DNA of 38,282 nucleotides from Streptobacillus felis (GCF_001559775.1 NZ_LOHX01000300.1:1-38282), one strand, 5' to 3'; positions 1 to 9,036 are shown, counted from the stretch's first letter. Notes: generated by a model from the sequence alone, not told the origin. Numbers and translations: made by a program.

Positions 1-1
1 A

Positions 2-583
2 ATATTAAATTTTTATATAAAAAATATTGATTTAGTAGGATATGAAAGAAAAAAAGATGAATATATTAAATCAGAATCAAACTTTTTTTTATCAAAAACT
101 ATACTACTAGCATTAAAAGGAAGTTGGGAAGATGTCATAAGAAGAGCAGATATATATTTAAATAATCCGTCGAAATCATCGTATCATAAGTATAAGTATA
201 TAGAATTTGAATATTTAAAATCATTAGCATTAAGAGATGAAATAAAAATGAGAGAATGTATAGATAAAATGCTTGAAAAGAAGGTAGCTAAAAAAATGTT
301 GAATGATATGAGTACTGCATTTGACTTTTATTTGCATATATTTGTAATAATGTATGCTAAGATAGCAATGTATCATGGAATAGATTTGGGTATAGATCAT
401 GAGATAGCCCCAAAAGAATTGATAGATATAACTCCAGCTAAAGAATATCCAGAACCATATGAATTTATGAAAAAATTTAATTTAAATACAATAACAAAAG
501 AAGAGTGGTTAGATTGGATATATGAATATCATCCTGATATTAATAGATTGAAAAAAAGTATAGAGCTAGGGTATTTTGTTTAA
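2..583 (+). CDS. Imm49-like immunity protein, 5' end outside the window
   Basis: The reading frame ending at 583 is open all the way back to base 2, so the gene begins before the window; the ATG at 248 is an internal methionine. 193 residues are visible. They are helix-rich, with an alpha-helical repeat-like first half and a C-terminal half carrying KKML, YAKIAMYHGI, APKELI and the Y-x-x-PYEFMKKF pattern, which resembles the Imm49 family as I remember it. Imm49 proteins are cytoplasmic antidotes to secreted polymorphic toxins. No intact toxin gene is visible, but a decayed coding region follows at once. The family call is from memory of the motif pattern; the coding status is firm. Confidence 0.6.
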   Translation: MLNFYIKNIDLVGYERKKDEYIKSESNFFLSKTILLALKGSWEDVIRRADIYLNNPSKSSYHKYKYIEFEYLKSLALRDEIKMRECIDKMLEKKVAKKMLNDMSTAFDFYLHIFVIMYAKIAMYHGIDLGIDHEIAPKELIDITPAKEYPEPYEFMKKFNLNTITKEEWLDWIYEYHPDINRLKKSIELGYFV

Positions 584-698
584 GATTATATTTATAAATT
601 GTTATATTAATGGATACAGCTTATAAAAAAATGGTGAAATTAATACAGGTATATCAATGAGTAAATAAGCTATAAAATAACTTGTAAGAGAGATGTAA
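584..698. other. non-coding gap with a short coding-like scrap
   Basis: No intact gene, hairpin terminator or clear promoter was seen. A 16-codon scrap starting at the ATG near 610 (reads MDTAYKKMV and stops soon after) looks like debris of the same decaying locus. Confidence 0.4.
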
Positions 699-1288
699 TT
701 GAAAGATTTAAATGTATTTGATAAGATAACAAAAGAAAATGTAGATTTATTACTAGAAGAGTTAACTAACTTAGAAAAAGATAATCTTTTAGATATTCCT
801 AGAGATGCTAAGGTTGTTAGCGATAATTTAATAAAAGAATTTTCTAAAAAAGTTTGCTCAATGATAAAATAAAATGTTCCTGCTGGATTAATAACAGTGA
901 TTATTTATTTGAAAACTTTAGTGAAATATGTGTTTAAAGAAGCAAATTTTAAATCAAGTTAAGCAGTAGTATTAACACTGTCAATTATAGGTGGATTAGA
1001 TGAAGTTAATAAATATGTAAGTTGTGGTATTATATATGTATATTGTGATACAATATAAAAAAATATGAGATGATGTATATAGTCTAAAGGAGTTACAACT
1101 TTTGTTGGTGTAACACAAGTTTATAAGATATATATACGGTAGCTATAAAAGACATTAAAAATAGGAATTGGGGAAAAATCACAGATATAAATGAAAAGAA
1201 ATTATTTATTTCTAGTTTGAAAGAAATTGTATGAAAAGCTTTAAATCAAGCTAAAGATTTTGTTAAAAATATTTCAAATTCGGATTAG
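699..1288 (+). pseudogene. decayed coding region, probably a former toxin/immunity-locus gene
   Basis: One frame (699 onward) reads as protein-like sequence for almost 150 codons but is broken by TAA at 870-872, TAA at 960-962 and further stops near 1060-1080. It resumes in the same frame at 1092 (VTTFVGVTQVYKIYI), then shifts frame near 1130-1139 and continues as VAIKDIKNRNWGKITDINEK with one more in-frame TGA, ending at TAG 1286-1288. Two hydrophobic stretches are visible (around PAGLITVIIYLKTLVKYVF and AVVLTLSIIGGL). I do not recognise the family. The pattern of collinear frame plus stops plus one shift is what a neutral, decaying gene looks like. Its position next to an Imm49-like gene suggests, without proving, a former toxin or immunity gene. 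Confidence 0.5.
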
Positions 1289-1464
1289 GAATTGGATGTA
1301 GGTAATATATTTTAAAAAAAGAGAAATATAGGTATGTAGTGGAATAATAAATTTTTAAAACAAAGTAACGTTTATGATTATCAAATTAATAAAATAATGA
1401 TAGTATATATCTAAATGGTTAGAGTTTATTAATATTAATTTTTACAACAAAATAGAAAGGAAGG
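1289..1464. other. AT-rich leader before murC
   Basis: No gene and no convincing TTGACA/TATAAT pair was found here. The stretch ends in the purine-rich AAAGGAAGG at 1458-1466, the presumed ribosome-binding site for murC or for the seven-codon ORF at 1468. Confidence 0.35.
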
Positions 1465-1485
1465 TATGAGAATATATATCATACC
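1465..1485 (+). promoter_or_regulatory. hairpin between the Shine-Dalgarno sequence and the murC start
   Basis: GGTATGA (1465-1471) and TCATACC (1479-1485) are perfect 7-bp inverted repeats around a 7-base loop. The AGGA of the ribosome-binding site (1460-1463) lies just upstream and the two candidate murC starts (1488, 1494) just downstream. Linear spacing is too long for either start (over 20 bases). If the hairpin forms, AGGA comes about 9 bases from ATG 1494. A seven-codon ORF (MRIYHTK, 1468-1491) also crosses the hairpin, and its TGA overlaps ATG 1488. Confidence 0.4.
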
Positions 1486-1487
1486 AA

Positions 1488-2831
1488 ATGATTATGAAAA
1501 AAGCATTTTTTAGTGGAATTAATGGAATAGGTATGAGTGGACTTGCACTAATACTTAAAGAATTAGGATATGAAGTATCTGGTTCAGATATTGCATATAA
1601 GGAAATAAGTAAGAAATTAGAAGATAATGGGATAAAAGTATATGTTGAACAAAAAAGAGGAAATGTTGAAGGTAAGGATATAGATCTATATGTATATTCA
1701 ACAGCAATTAAAGAAAATAATCCTGAATATATGTATATGGTAGAAAAAAATATAAAAATGGTAAGAAGGGGTGAATTACTTGCAGAAATTATGGATAAAT
1801 TACCGTTAGGGATTGCAGTAGCTGGAACTCACGGTAAAACAACAACTTCATCACTTGCAACAGTAGCCTTTTTAGATAATGATCCATATGTTGCAGTAGG
1901 AGGTATAGTACCAGAAATAGGCTCTAATTCTAGGGTAGGTAATTCAGAATATTTTATAGCAGAAGCAGATGAAAGCGATAATTCCTTCTTGTATATGCAT
2001 CCATTTTATTCTATAATAACTAATATAGAGGCAGATCACCTTGAATTTCATGGTAGTTTAGAAAATATTAAGAGATCATTTGGTAAGTTCATAGACCAAA
2101 CAAGAAAAATGGTTCTAGCTTGTTATGATTGTGAAGAAATTAGAAGTTATGAAAATGATAAAATAGTATTTTATTCAGTTTATGAAGAAAATAAGGATAA
2201 GGTTAGAATATATGCAAAAAACATTCATAGTATAGATGGTAAAACATATTTTGATGTAGTTAAAAATGGAGAAGAATTAGGTACATTTAAATTATCAATT
2301 CCAGGTGTGCATAATGTATCAAATGCATTAGCAGTAATATATATAGCGCATGAAGAAAAATTAGATATGGATAAGGTTAAGGATAGAATAGAAGGTTTTA
2401 AAGGAGCTAATAGAAGATACCAAGTAATATTTGAAAAAGAATTTAAGGTTATTGATGATTATGCTCATCATCCAACAGAAATAAAGGCAACTATTAATGC
2501 TGCTAAAATGAATGAAAAGAAAGAAATAGTAGTAATATTTGAACCTCATAGATATTCAAGAACTAAATTCTTTTTAAATGAATTTGCAGAAAGTTTATCT
2601 CTTGCAGATAAAGTCTATCTTTTACCTATATATTCAGCAAGTGAAGAAAATATATATGATGTAAGTTCAGAAGATTTAGCTAAATTAGTAGGAGAACATT
2701 CTAAAGTATATGAAAAAGATGAGTTAACAAATATATTATTAGAAGAAGATAAAAAAGGAAAGGTATACATATTTATGGGTGCAGGTAGTGTTTCAGCATA
2801 CGGACATAAATTTGTAGAAATGGTAAAATAA
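1488..2831 (+). CDS. murC: UDP-N-acetylmuramate--L-alanine ligase
   Basis: MurC adds L-alanine to UDP-MurNAc using ATP, the first peptide step of cytoplasmic peptidoglycan precursor synthesis. The 447 residues match the family's usual length. An N-terminal Rossmann-like domain (FSGINGIGMSGLA, residues 8-20) is followed by the ATP-binding P-loop GTHGKTTT (113-120), the central ligase domain with EADESDNSF, and a C-terminal domain with DDYAHHPTEI and EPHRYSR. Either ATG 1488 or ATG 1494 (MKKAFF) could be the start; 1494 fits better if the upstream hairpin folds. murB follows with no gap, so murC-murB-dus look like one operon covering cell wall precursor and tRNA modification functions. Confidence 0.95.
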   Translation: MIMKKAFFSGINGIGMSGLALILKELGYEVSGSDIAYKEISKKLEDNGIKVYVEQKRGNVEGKDIDLYVYSTAIKENNPEYMYMVEKNIKMVRRGELLAEIMDKLPLGIAVAGTHGKTTTSSLATVAFLDNDPYVAVGGIVPEIGSNSRVGNSEYFIAEADESDNSFLYMHPFYSIITNIEADHLEFHGSLENIKRSFGKFIDQTRKMVLACYDCEEIRSYENDKIVFYSVYEENKDKVRIYAKNIHSIDGKTYFDVVKNGEELGTFKLSIPGVHNVSNALAVIYIAHEEKLDMDKVKDRIEGFKGANRRYQVIFEKEFKVIDDYAHHPTEIKATINAAKMNEKKEIVVIFEPHRYSRTKFFLNEFAESLSLADKVYLLPIYSASEENIYDVSSEDLAKLVGEHSKVYEKDELTNILLEEDKKGKVYIFMGAGSVSAYGHKFVEMVK

Positions 2832-3683
2832 ATGAGAATATTAAGAGATGTAAGTATAAAAGAATACTCTAATATGAAGGTTGGGGGAACAGCAAAAGAA
2901 TTAATATTTATACATGATAAAAATGAATTAAAAGAAATATATGATACTAGAGATAGAATATACCTAATAGGTAATGGTACTAACACTTTAATATCAGATG
3001 GATATTTAGATATATCTTTTGTTACATTAAAAGAGATGAAAGATATAGTAATAGAAAAGAAAGAAGATGAATACGCCTTAGTTAGAGCTTACTCAGGTGT
3101 TGATTTTAATGACTTCATTAAATTTATGGAAGAAAATAATTTATCTGGTATAGAGAATATGTCAGGTATACCGGGTAGTTTTGGTGGGATTACTAATATG
3201 AACGCTGGTGCATATGGTACTGAAATATTTGATGTAATAGAAGAAGTTGAAGTTTTTGATCCAAAAGAAGGAATAAAAATACTTAAAAAAGAAAATATGG
3301 ACTTTAGATATAGAGGGACAGAAATAAAAGATAATAAATGGGTAGTAGTTTCTACTTTACTTAAATTAACTTATGGTTTTGATAAGGAAGCCAGCCAAGA
3401 CAAGTACAACCAAAGAAAAACTAAGCATCCTTTAAATTATCCTAATTTAGGTTCAACATTTAAAAATCCTAAGGGGACTTTTGCTGCACAATTAATATCA
3501 GACTGTGGTTTAAAAGAATTTAAAGTAGGAGATGCACAAGTTTCGCCTGTACATCCTAACTTCATTACTAATTTAGGTAATGCTAAATTTAGTGATATAC
3601 AAGAAATACTTAAACATGTAAAAGAAGTAGTAAATGAAAAAACAGGTATAATGCTTGAAACAGAGATAATAATAGTGGAGTAA
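2832..3683 (+). CDS. murB: UDP-N-acetylenolpyruvoylglucosamine reductase
   Basis: MurB is a flavoprotein that uses NADPH to reduce UDP-GlcNAc-enolpyruvate to UDP-MurNAc, the substrate of MurC, whose gene lies directly upstream (the ATG follows the murC stop without a gap). The 283-residue protein shows the FAD-binding LIGNGTNTLISD near the N terminus, the GIPGSFGGITNMNAGAYG flavin-binding motif, and NLGSTFKNP, which contains the catalytic serine region. Its length and the lack of a long insertion fit the compact type II MurB class. Translation is probably coupled to murC. Its stop overlaps the next start by one base. Confidence 0.95.
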   Translation: MRILRDVSIKEYSNMKVGGTAKELIFIHDKNELKEIYDTRDRIYLIGNGTNTLISDGYLDISFVTLKEMKDIVIEKKEDEYALVRAYSGVDFNDFIKFMEENNLSGIENMSGIPGSFGGITNMNAGAYGTEIFDVIEEVEVFDPKEGIKILKKENMDFRYRGTEIKDNKWVVVSTLLKLTYGFDKEASQDKYNQRKTKHPLNYPNLGSTFKNPKGTFAAQLISDCGLKEFKVGDAQVSPVHPNFITNLGNAKFSDIQEILKHVKEVVNEKTGIMLETEIIIVE

Positions 3684-4603
3684 TGATGGGAGTAAAAATA
3701 TATACAGCTCCTATGGCTGGTGTAACAGATTATACATTCAGAAAAATAGTAGAGGAATTTAAACCAGACCTTACTTTCACTGAAATGGTTAGTGTTAATC
3801 AATTAACATATACTGAAGTATCTAAAATCTTAAGGTTAAGAGAAAATAACGGAGTACAGCTTTTTGGTAAGGATATAGAACTAATGCAAAAAGCAGCTAA
3901 ATATGTTGAATCTATGGGAGTTAGTGAGATAAATTTAAATTGTGGATGTCCTATGAAGAAAATTGTTAATTCTGGTCATGGTTCTGCTTTAATAAAAGAT
4001 CCTAAAAAAATAGAGGAAATATTAATTGCATTAAAAGAAGTTCTTAAACCAACAACTAATCTTTCTTTAAAGATAAGAGTTGGTTATGATAAGCCTGAAA
4101 ACTATTTAGAAATAGCTAAAATTGCAGAAAAATTAAGATGTTCACATATAACGATACATGGAAGAACAAGGGAACAAAAATATACAGGTAGTGCAGATTG
4201 GAACTATATTAAAGAAGTAAAAGATAATGTAAATATTAAAGTTATAGGTAATGGAGATATATTTGATGCAAGAGATGCTGTAGAAAAAATAAAATATTCT
4301 AAAGTAGATGGTATAATGCTTGCAAGAGGTATACTTGGAAATCCTTGGTTAATAAGTCAAATAAGAGAATTACTTGAATTTGGAGAAATAAAAACTGTAG
4401 TAAATGACTTAGATAGAGTAAATATGGCTATAAGACATGTAAGTGAATATGCAAAAGATAATGATGAAATATATTATCCTGATATTAGAAAATATATTAT
4501 GTATTATCTTGAAAAAATAGAGGGACTAGATGAAATTAAAAAATTAATTAATCAAAGTATTTCATATAAAGAAACTATAGACTTATTAAATAAAATAAAG
4601 TAG
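3683..4603 (+). CDS. dus: tRNA-dihydrouridine synthase (DusB-like)
   Basis: Dus enzymes are FMN proteins that reduce specific uridines in the tRNA D-loop. The 306 residues begin with the TIM-barrel flavin motif YTAPMAGVTDYTFRKI. The catalytic cysteine lies in NLNCGCPMKKI, and ITIHGRTREQ and GNGDIFDARDA are the usual FMN-phosphate and substrate contacts. A second ATG at 3686 sits five bases after the GGAG inside the end of murB and may be the real start. The gene overlaps the murB stop by one base, indicating an operon. The next gene, rpmH, has its own promoter. Confidence 0.92.
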   Translation: MMGVKIYTAPMAGVTDYTFRKIVEEFKPDLTFTEMVSVNQLTYTEVSKILRLRENNGVQLFGKDIELMQKAAKYVESMGVSEINLNCGCPMKKIVNSGHGSALIKDPKKIEEILIALKEVLKPTTNLSLKIRVGYDKPENYLEIAKIAEKLRCSHITIHGRTREQKYTGSADWNYIKEVKDNVNIKVIGNGDIFDARDAVEKIKYSKVDGIMLARGILGNPWLISQIRELLEFGEIKTVVNDLDRVNMAIRHVSEYAKDNDEIYYPDIRKYIMYYLEKIEGLDEIKKLINQSISYKETIDLLNKIK

Positions 4604-4623
4604 ATTTTTGTAAAGAAAAAAAC

Positions 4624-4652
4624 TTGACAACTTTCCTTATTTAGTATAAAAT
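4624..4652 (+). promoter_or_regulatory. rpmH promoter
   Basis: TTGACA at 4624-4629 and TAAAAT at 4647-4652 are 17 bases apart, a strong sigma70-type promoter about 48 bases before rpmH. An inverted repeat, CCTTATTT (4635-4642) and AAATAAGG (4649-4656) with a 6-base loop, overlaps the -10 element and could be an operator or an RNA 5' hairpin. Confidence 0.75.
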
Positions 4653-4699
4653 AAGGAATGTATCACATTGATTGAAATAAAAGAAAGGAAAATAATATA

Positions 4700-4834
4700 A
4701 TGAAAAGAACATATCAACCAAATAAAAGAAAAAGAAAAATGGATCACGGATTCAGATTAAGAATGAAAACTAAGAGTGGAAGAAACGTTCTTAAGAGAAG
4801 AAGAGCAAAAGGAAGAGCAAAATTATCAGCATAA
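4700..4834 (+). CDS. rpmH: 50S ribosomal protein L34
   Basis: A 44-codon gene. The product begins [20 protein letters not shown] and ends GRAKLSA, the textbook L34 pattern, with many Lys and Arg residues that contact 23S rRNA. AAAGGAA lies upstream at a normal distance. It is followed by a hairpin with a T run and then rnpA, the conserved rpmH-rnpA-yidD-yidC-jag-mnmE order found near oriC in many bacteria. No dnaA is seen upstream; dus is there instead. Confidence 0.97.
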   Translation: MKRTYQPNKRKRKMDHGFRLRMKTKSGRNVLKRRRAKGRAKLSA

Positions 4835-4865
4835 CCGGTGACAATTGATTACACCGGTTTTTTTT
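4834..4865 (+). terminator. hairpin terminator after rpmH
   Basis: ACCGGTG (4834-4840) pairs with CACCGGT (4852-4858) around an 11-base loop and is followed by eight T residues. It starts on the last base of the rpmH stop. Since rnpA follows within 20 bases and shows no promoter of its own, it probably acts as a partial terminator, giving much more L34 than RNase P protein. Confidence 0.8.
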
Positions 4866-4883
4866 AAAAGCATGGAGTAAAGT

Positions 4884-5234
4884 ATGGAAAAGTTGAGAAA
4901 AAATAAAGAATTTAATAGGGTGTATAATAAAGGTAAAAAGCTATCTGGCAAATTTGTCCTAATTTTTGAATGTAATGCTAAAAAACAAAAATTGGGTTTT
5001 GTAGCCAGTAAAAAAACTGGAAATTCCGTTTATAGATCTAGAGCTAAAAGATTGCTTAGAGAAGCGGCTAGATTAAATATAGAACTATTTAGAGATGATA
5101 AAGAATATGTTCTTGTTGCAAAAAGCATATTCAAAGATAAAATGAAAGAAATAAAATATCAAGACATAGATTTTGATTTAAAAAGAATATTAAGGAAGAA
5201 TAAAAATGAAAAGAATATTAATAGGCCTAATTAA
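4884..5234 (+). CDS. rnpA: ribonuclease P protein component
   Basis: RnpA is the basic protein subunit that helps the RNA enzyme bind and process tRNA precursors. The 116 residues start [20 protein letters not shown], and the family's RNR signature appears as [18 protein letters not shown], following KLGFVASKK. The length is normal. The last ten codons, rich in Asn and Lys, overlap the start of yidD by 29 bases in another frame, indicating tight coupling. GGAG at 4874-4877 serves as the ribosome-binding site. Confidence 0.95.
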   Translation: MEKLRKNKEFNRVYNKGKKLSGKFVLIFECNAKKQKLGFVASKKTGNSVYRSRAKRLLREAARLNIELFRDDKEYVLVAKSIFKDKMKEIKYQDIDFDLKRILRKNKNEKNINRPN

Positions 5235-5415
5235 TTTTTACCAAAAAAACATTTCTAAACACACACCTAGAGTTTGTAGATTTTATCCAACTTGTTCTGA
5301 GTATTCTAAGCAAGCTATCATTAAATATGGAGCTTTAAAAGGTTCATATTTAGCTATAAAAAGAATATTAAAATGCCATCCTTTTCATCCCGGTGGAAAT
5401 GATCCGTTAGTATAG
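5206..5415 (+). CDS. yidD: membrane protein insertion efficiency factor YidD
   Basis: YidD is a small membrane-associated protein that assists YidC-dependent insertion. The 69 residues carry an amphipathic N-terminal helix ([14 protein letters not shown]) and the family signature [13 protein letters not shown], then [13 protein letters not shown] at the C terminus. It starts inside the 3' end of rnpA and ends 11 bases before yidC, so its translation is linked to both. No oddities were seen. Confidence 0.95.
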   Translation: MKRILIGLINFYQKNISKHTPRVCRFYPTCSEYSKQAIIKYGALKGSYLAIKRILKCHPFHPGGNDPLV

Positions 5416-5426
5416 AAAGGAATATT

Positions 5427-6110
5427 ATGACATTAGGAATTTTTTTAGCACCACAATGGTTAGTTAATGCTGCCGTAAAATTATTATCATTAATATATAG
5501 TGTTGTTGGTAACTACGGTATAGCAATAATAATTACTACGTTTTTAGTAAGGTTAATACTTATGCCTTTAACATTAAAGCAAGAAAAATCTATGAAAAGA
5601 ATGAGAGAAATTCAGCCTAAGATAGATGCTTTAAAAGAAAAGTATAAAGATGATAAACAAATGTTAAATCAAAAGACTATGGAACTTTATCAAAAAGAGC
5701 AAGTAAACCCAGCAGGAGGATGTTTACCTATATTAATACAATTACCGGTATTCATCGCCCTATATCAAGCATTTATAACTAATGCTTTACCACAAGATGC
5801 TACATTTTTATGGTTTAATTTAAGTAAACCTGATTCACTATTTACTATAGGTGGATTTTCAGTTAATTTATTACCACTTTTAACTACAGGACTTACTTTT
5901 ATTCAACAAAAATTAATGCAAGCTAAGACTCAAAATACAAATAGTGATGATCCTATGGCAAGTAGTATGCAAACAATGATGTATGTTATGCCTATTATGA
6001 TGTTATTCATATTCTATAAAATGCCATCAGGACTTAATCTATATTACTTTGTAAATACTTTATTATCAGTATTACAACAATTCTATGTAATGAATAGGAG
6101 AGATATGTAA
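5427..6110 (+). CDS. yidC: membrane protein insertase YidC/Oxa1 (short form)
   Basis: YidC inserts and folds inner-membrane proteins alone or with SecYEG. The 227 residues contain only the Oxa1 core: a first membrane helix around residues 25-48 with the conserved arginine at 42 in FLVRLILMPLTLKQEKSMKRM, a cytoplasmic coiled hairpin (REIQPKIDALKEKYKDD), and further helices ending with PSGLNLYYFVNTLLSVLQQ. The large periplasmic domain of proteobacterial YidC and the lipoprotein signal of Gram-positive SpoIIIJ/YqjG are both absent. This short form in a diderm is notable. It overlaps jag by one base. Confidence 0.92.
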   Translation: MTLGIFLAPQWLVNAAVKLLSLIYSVVGNYGIAIIITTFLVRLILMPLTLKQEKSMKRMREIQPKIDALKEKYKDDKQMLNQKTMELYQKEQVNPAGGCLPILIQLPVFIALYQAFITNALPQDATFLWFNLSKPDSLFTIGGFSVNLLPLLTTGLTFIQQKLMQAKTQNTNSDDPMASSMQTMMYVMPIMMLFIFYKMPSGLNLYYFVNTLLSVLQQFYVMNRRDM

Positions 6111-6874
6111 TGTTAGGACAAGTATTACGTTCAAGTAGTGAAGAAGAATTAAGAGAGAAAATAAGAGATTTAATTACTTTAGCTGATGATGAAACTGTAG
6201 AAATTAAAGAATTAAAGAAACCATTTAAATTTTTATTCTTTAGTAAACAAGGTGAATATTTAGTAAAAATAGTTAAAAAGAGTGAAAAAACAGAAAAAAT
6301 TGAAAAGAAAGAAAAACACGAAAAACCAGTAAAAAAAGAACATGTAAAAAAACAAAATGTTAAAAAAGAAAAACCTGTAGAAAAAAAAGTTGAACAAAAT
6401 CCTGTAAAACATTCAGTTGAAAAAGATAAGATTAAAGATAGACTAAATGTAATAATTAAGGAGTTTTTAGCAGTATCTAATTTAAATATTAGTATTAAAG
6501 AAATTACTTCTAAGGATAATGTATATAAGGTGGAACTTACTGGAGAAGAAATAAGATATATTATAGGTGAGAAAGGAATTTCTTTATCATCTTTAGAATA
6601 TTTATTAATGTCATTAGAGGAATTTAAAAATATTAAAGTATTTATAGATTCTAATAACTACAAAGAAAAAAGAGAAAGCATTTTAAGAGAGTTAGCACAA
6701 AAAACAGCTAAAACTGTTATGAAGACACAGAGAAAAGTTAAATTAAATCCTATGCCTTCAAGAGAAAGAAAGATAATACATGAAGAAATTAGTAAAATAC
6801 CAGGATTAGAGACTATCAGTGTTGGTGTAGAACCAAAAAGATGCTTAATAATTAAATTAAAAAATAAAAAATAG
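6110..6874 (+). CDS. jag: Jag/KhpB-type RNA-binding protein
   Basis: The 254-residue protein has the Jag N-terminal domain (about residues 1-55), a long Lys/Glu linker (about 60-110, repeats of EKKEKHEK and VKKEHVKK type), a KH domain (about 115-185, with the [15 protein letters not shown] GxxG-like loop) and an R3H domain (about 190-252, containing [12 protein letters not shown]). Homologues (KhpB/EloR) bind RNA and affect cell elongation and division. The gene overlaps the yidC stop by one base and is followed by a terminator-like hairpin, closing this unit before mnmE. Confidence 0.9.
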   Translation: MLGQVLRSSSEEELREKIRDLITLADDETVEIKELKKPFKFLFFSKQGEYLVKIVKKSEKTEKIEKKEKHEKPVKKEHVKKQNVKKEKPVEKKVEQNPVKHSVEKDKIKDRLNVIIKEFLAVSNLNISIKEITSKDNVYKVELTGEEIRYIIGEKGISLSSLEYLLMSLEEFKNIKVFIDSNNYKEKRESILRELAQKTAKTVMKTQRKVKLNPMPSRERKIIHEEISKIPGLETISVGVEPKRCLIIKLKNKK

Positions 6875-6877
6875 TAT

Positions 6878-6900
6878 AAGCCCTGTTATCAGGGCTTTTA
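6878..6900 (+). terminator. hairpin terminator after jag
   Basis: AAGCCCTG (6878-6885) pairs with CAGGGCTT (6890-6897) around a TTAT loop. The T run is short, so read-through into mnmE, which starts only 18 bases later, is likely. Confidence 0.65.
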
Positions 6901-6917
6901 ATATGTTAGGAGGGAAA

Positions 6918-8285
6918 ATGTTTTTTGATACAATAGCAGCTATATCTACTGCAAGAGGTGAATCAGGTATAGGTATAGTAAGAATATCAGGAGATGAAGC
7001 TTTTAAAATATTAGATGAAATATTTGTTCCATTTAGTAAGAATAAAGACCTAGGAAACTATAAATTAAACTATGGATATATATATGATGATGGAAAAGCT
7101 ATAGATGAGGTATTGGTTAGTAGAATGAAAGGACCACGTTCATACACTACTGAAGATATAGTAGAAATAAATTGCCATGGTGGATATTATACTACAAAAA
7201 AAATATTAGAAGTTGTACTTAAAAAAGGTGCAAGAATGGCAGAAATAGGTGAATTTACTAAAAGGGCATTTATGAATGGTAGAATAGATTTATCACAAGC
7301 AGAAGCTGTAATAGATATTATTCATGGGAAAACTGAAAAATCTGTATCATTATCATTAGATCAATTAAAAGGTAGTTTAAGAGATCAAATTAAAGAATTT
7401 AAAGAAGCTTTTTTAGATATTACAGCACATGTTAATGTAGTTATGGATTATCCTGAAGAAGGTATAGATGATCCACTTCCTTTAGAATTAAGAAAGAAGT
7501 TAGAAGAGGTATATAGAAAAGCGGATATATTAATTTCTTCATATGATAAAGGTAAGAAAATAAAGGAAGGGATAAAAACAGTAATAGTAGGTAAACCTAA
7601 TGTTGGAAAATCAACACTGCTTAATACCTTATTACAGGAAGAAAGAGCTATAGTTACATCTGTTCCAGGAACTACAAGAGATGTTATAGAAGAAATAATT
7701 AATATTAAAGGCATACCTTTAGTTTTAGTAGATACAGCAGGTATAAGAGAAACTGATGACATAGTTGAAAATATAGGGGTTAAGAAAAGTTTAGAATTTA
7801 TTGAAATTGCAGATTTAGTATTATTAGTACTTGATAATTCTAGAGAACTTGAAGAAGAAGATGTTAAAGTAATAGAAAAAATAATTTCTTTAGAAAAGCA
7901 ATATATAGTTTTACTTAATAAGATAGATTTAGAGAAAAAATTAGATATTTCTAAATATGATTTAAAAAATATAGTTGAGATTTCGGCTCAAAATAATATT
8001 AATATGGATAAGATGGAAAATGAAATTTATGAATTCATTACAGATAATGAAATAGATGATAGTTCAGAGAAACTTATACTTACAAATATTAGACATAAAA
8101 CAGCTTTAGAAAAAACTAAAGATTCAATAAAAAATATATTTGAAACTATAGATATGGGTATGCCTCTTGACCTTATTTCAGTAGATTTAAAAGAAGGTTT
8201 AGATTCTTTATCTGAAATAACAGGTGAAATTACATCTGAGGATATACTTGATCATATTTTCGCTAAATTTTGCGTAGGTAAATAA
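6918..8285 (+). CDS. mnmE: tRNA uridine-5-carboxymethylaminomethyl(34) synthesis GTPase
   Basis: MnmE with MnmG modifies the wobble uridine of several tRNAs. I start it at ATG 6918 because TAGGAGGG lies just upstream of it; the in-frame ATG at 6903 would place that site inside the gene. The 455 residues begin [20 protein letters not shown], the tetrahydrofolate-binding domain. A helical domain interrupted by the G domain follows, with the P-loop [10 protein letters not shown]2/G3 TRDV and DTAG, and NKID. The protein ends in the catalytic CVGK motif. mnmG, usually next, is not here. Confidence 0.95.
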   Translation: MFFDTIAAISTARGESGIGIVRISGDEAFKILDEIFVPFSKNKDLGNYKLNYGYIYDDGKAIDEVLVSRMKGPRSYTTEDIVEINCHGGYYTTKKILEVVLKKGARMAEIGEFTKRAFMNGRIDLSQAEAVIDIIHGKTEKSVSLSLDQLKGSLRDQIKEFKEAFLDITAHVNVVMDYPEEGIDDPLPLELRKKLEEVYRKADILISSYDKGKKIKEGIKTVIVGKPNVGKSTLLNTLLQEERAIVTSVPGTTRDVIEEIINIKGIPLVLVDTAGIRETDDIVENIGVKKSLEFIEIADLVLLVLDNSRELEEEDVKVIEKIISLEKQYIVLLNKIDLEKKLDISKYDLKNIVEISAQNNINMDKMENEIYEFITDNEIDDSSEKLILTNIRHKTALEKTKDSIKNIFETIDMGMPLDLISVDLKEGLDSLSEITGEITSEDILDHIFAKFCVGK

Positions 8286-8291
8286 TATAGG

Positions 8292-8321
8292 TAGACAAAT
8301 CATACAATAATGTTGTATAAT
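8292..8321 (+). promoter_or_regulatory. ftsQ-ftsZ promoter
   Basis: TAGACA (8292-8297) and TATAAT (8316-8321) are 18 bases apart, 45 bases before ftsQ. One mismatch in the -35 element. It would drive ftsQ and, 16 bases further on, ftsZ. Confidence 0.6.
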
Positions 8322-8366
8322 AAATTGAATAACTATACAATTATGCAATAATATGAAAGAGGTAAA

Positions 8367-9020
8367 ATGAAAGCACATATTATAAAATTACTATTATTAA
8401 TATCTTTTGTGTATGTTATTTTCTTATTTATTGAAAGTGATTTCTTTTTAGTAAAAAAAGTAAATGTTGAAGGAAATATTTCTTTAGTCAAGGAAGATAT
8501 TTCTAGTAAATTTGATAAATTAAAAGGAGAAAAAATATTTTCACTTGATTTATCTGAAATGAGAAATAGATTAGAAGAAGATGTAAGAATTGAAAGTGTA
8601 AATATTTCAAGAAAATTTCCAGATACTATTAATGTTAATATAGAAGAAAGAATACCTATAGGTATTATTTCAAAAAACAACAAATATTACTATATTGATA
8701 AAAACTTAAACATTTTTGCTTACTATAAAGAGGTAAAGGAAGATAACTTGCCTATAATAGATTTAAAAGAAGAAAATGTAGAAGATATAAAAGAATTGCT
8801 ATCAAATGTATTAAATACTAAAATATATAATATAATTTCTGAAATATATCAAGAAAAAGATATGTATGTACTTACATTACTTGATGGGACTGATGTTTAT
8901 ACATATAAAGAAATAGATTCTAAAAAGTATGAAATTGCATATAATATATATATAGAAGAAATTAAAGAAAATCACTTAGAATATATAGATTTAAGGTTTA
9001 AAGATATTGCAGTAAAATAA
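8367..9020 (+). CDS. ftsQ: cell division protein FtsQ/DivIB
   Basis: A 217-residue bitopic division protein. Residues 5-23 form one membrane helix (IIKLLLLISFVYVIFLFIE) after a very short cytoplasmic tail. The POTRA domain follows: FFLVKKVNVEGNISLVKEDI, then VNISRKFPDTINVNIEER, a clear FtsQ-type signature. A beta domain with IGIISKNNKYYYIDKN comes next. It works in the FtsQ-FtsL-FtsB subcomplex at the divisome. GAAAGAGG is the ribosome-binding site. ftsZ follows by 16 bases, and the usual ftsA between the two is missing. Confidence 0.88.
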   Translation: MKAHIIKLLLLISFVYVIFLFIESDFFLVKKVNVEGNISLVKEDISSKFDKLKGEKIFSLDLSEMRNRLEEDVRIESVNISRKFPDTINVNIEERIPIGIISKNNKYYYIDKNLNIFAYYKEVKEDNLPIIDLKEENVEDIKELLSNVLNTKIYNIISEIYQEKDMYVLTLLDGTDVYTYKEIDSKKYEIAYNIYIEEIKENHLEYIDLRFKDIAVK

Positions 9021-9036
9021 AAAATGGAGGAATGAT

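Noticed and set aside
2615-2986. 123-codon minus-strand frame across murC/murB
   Set aside because: Antisense to two clear genes; hydrophobic only because of the AT-rich code.
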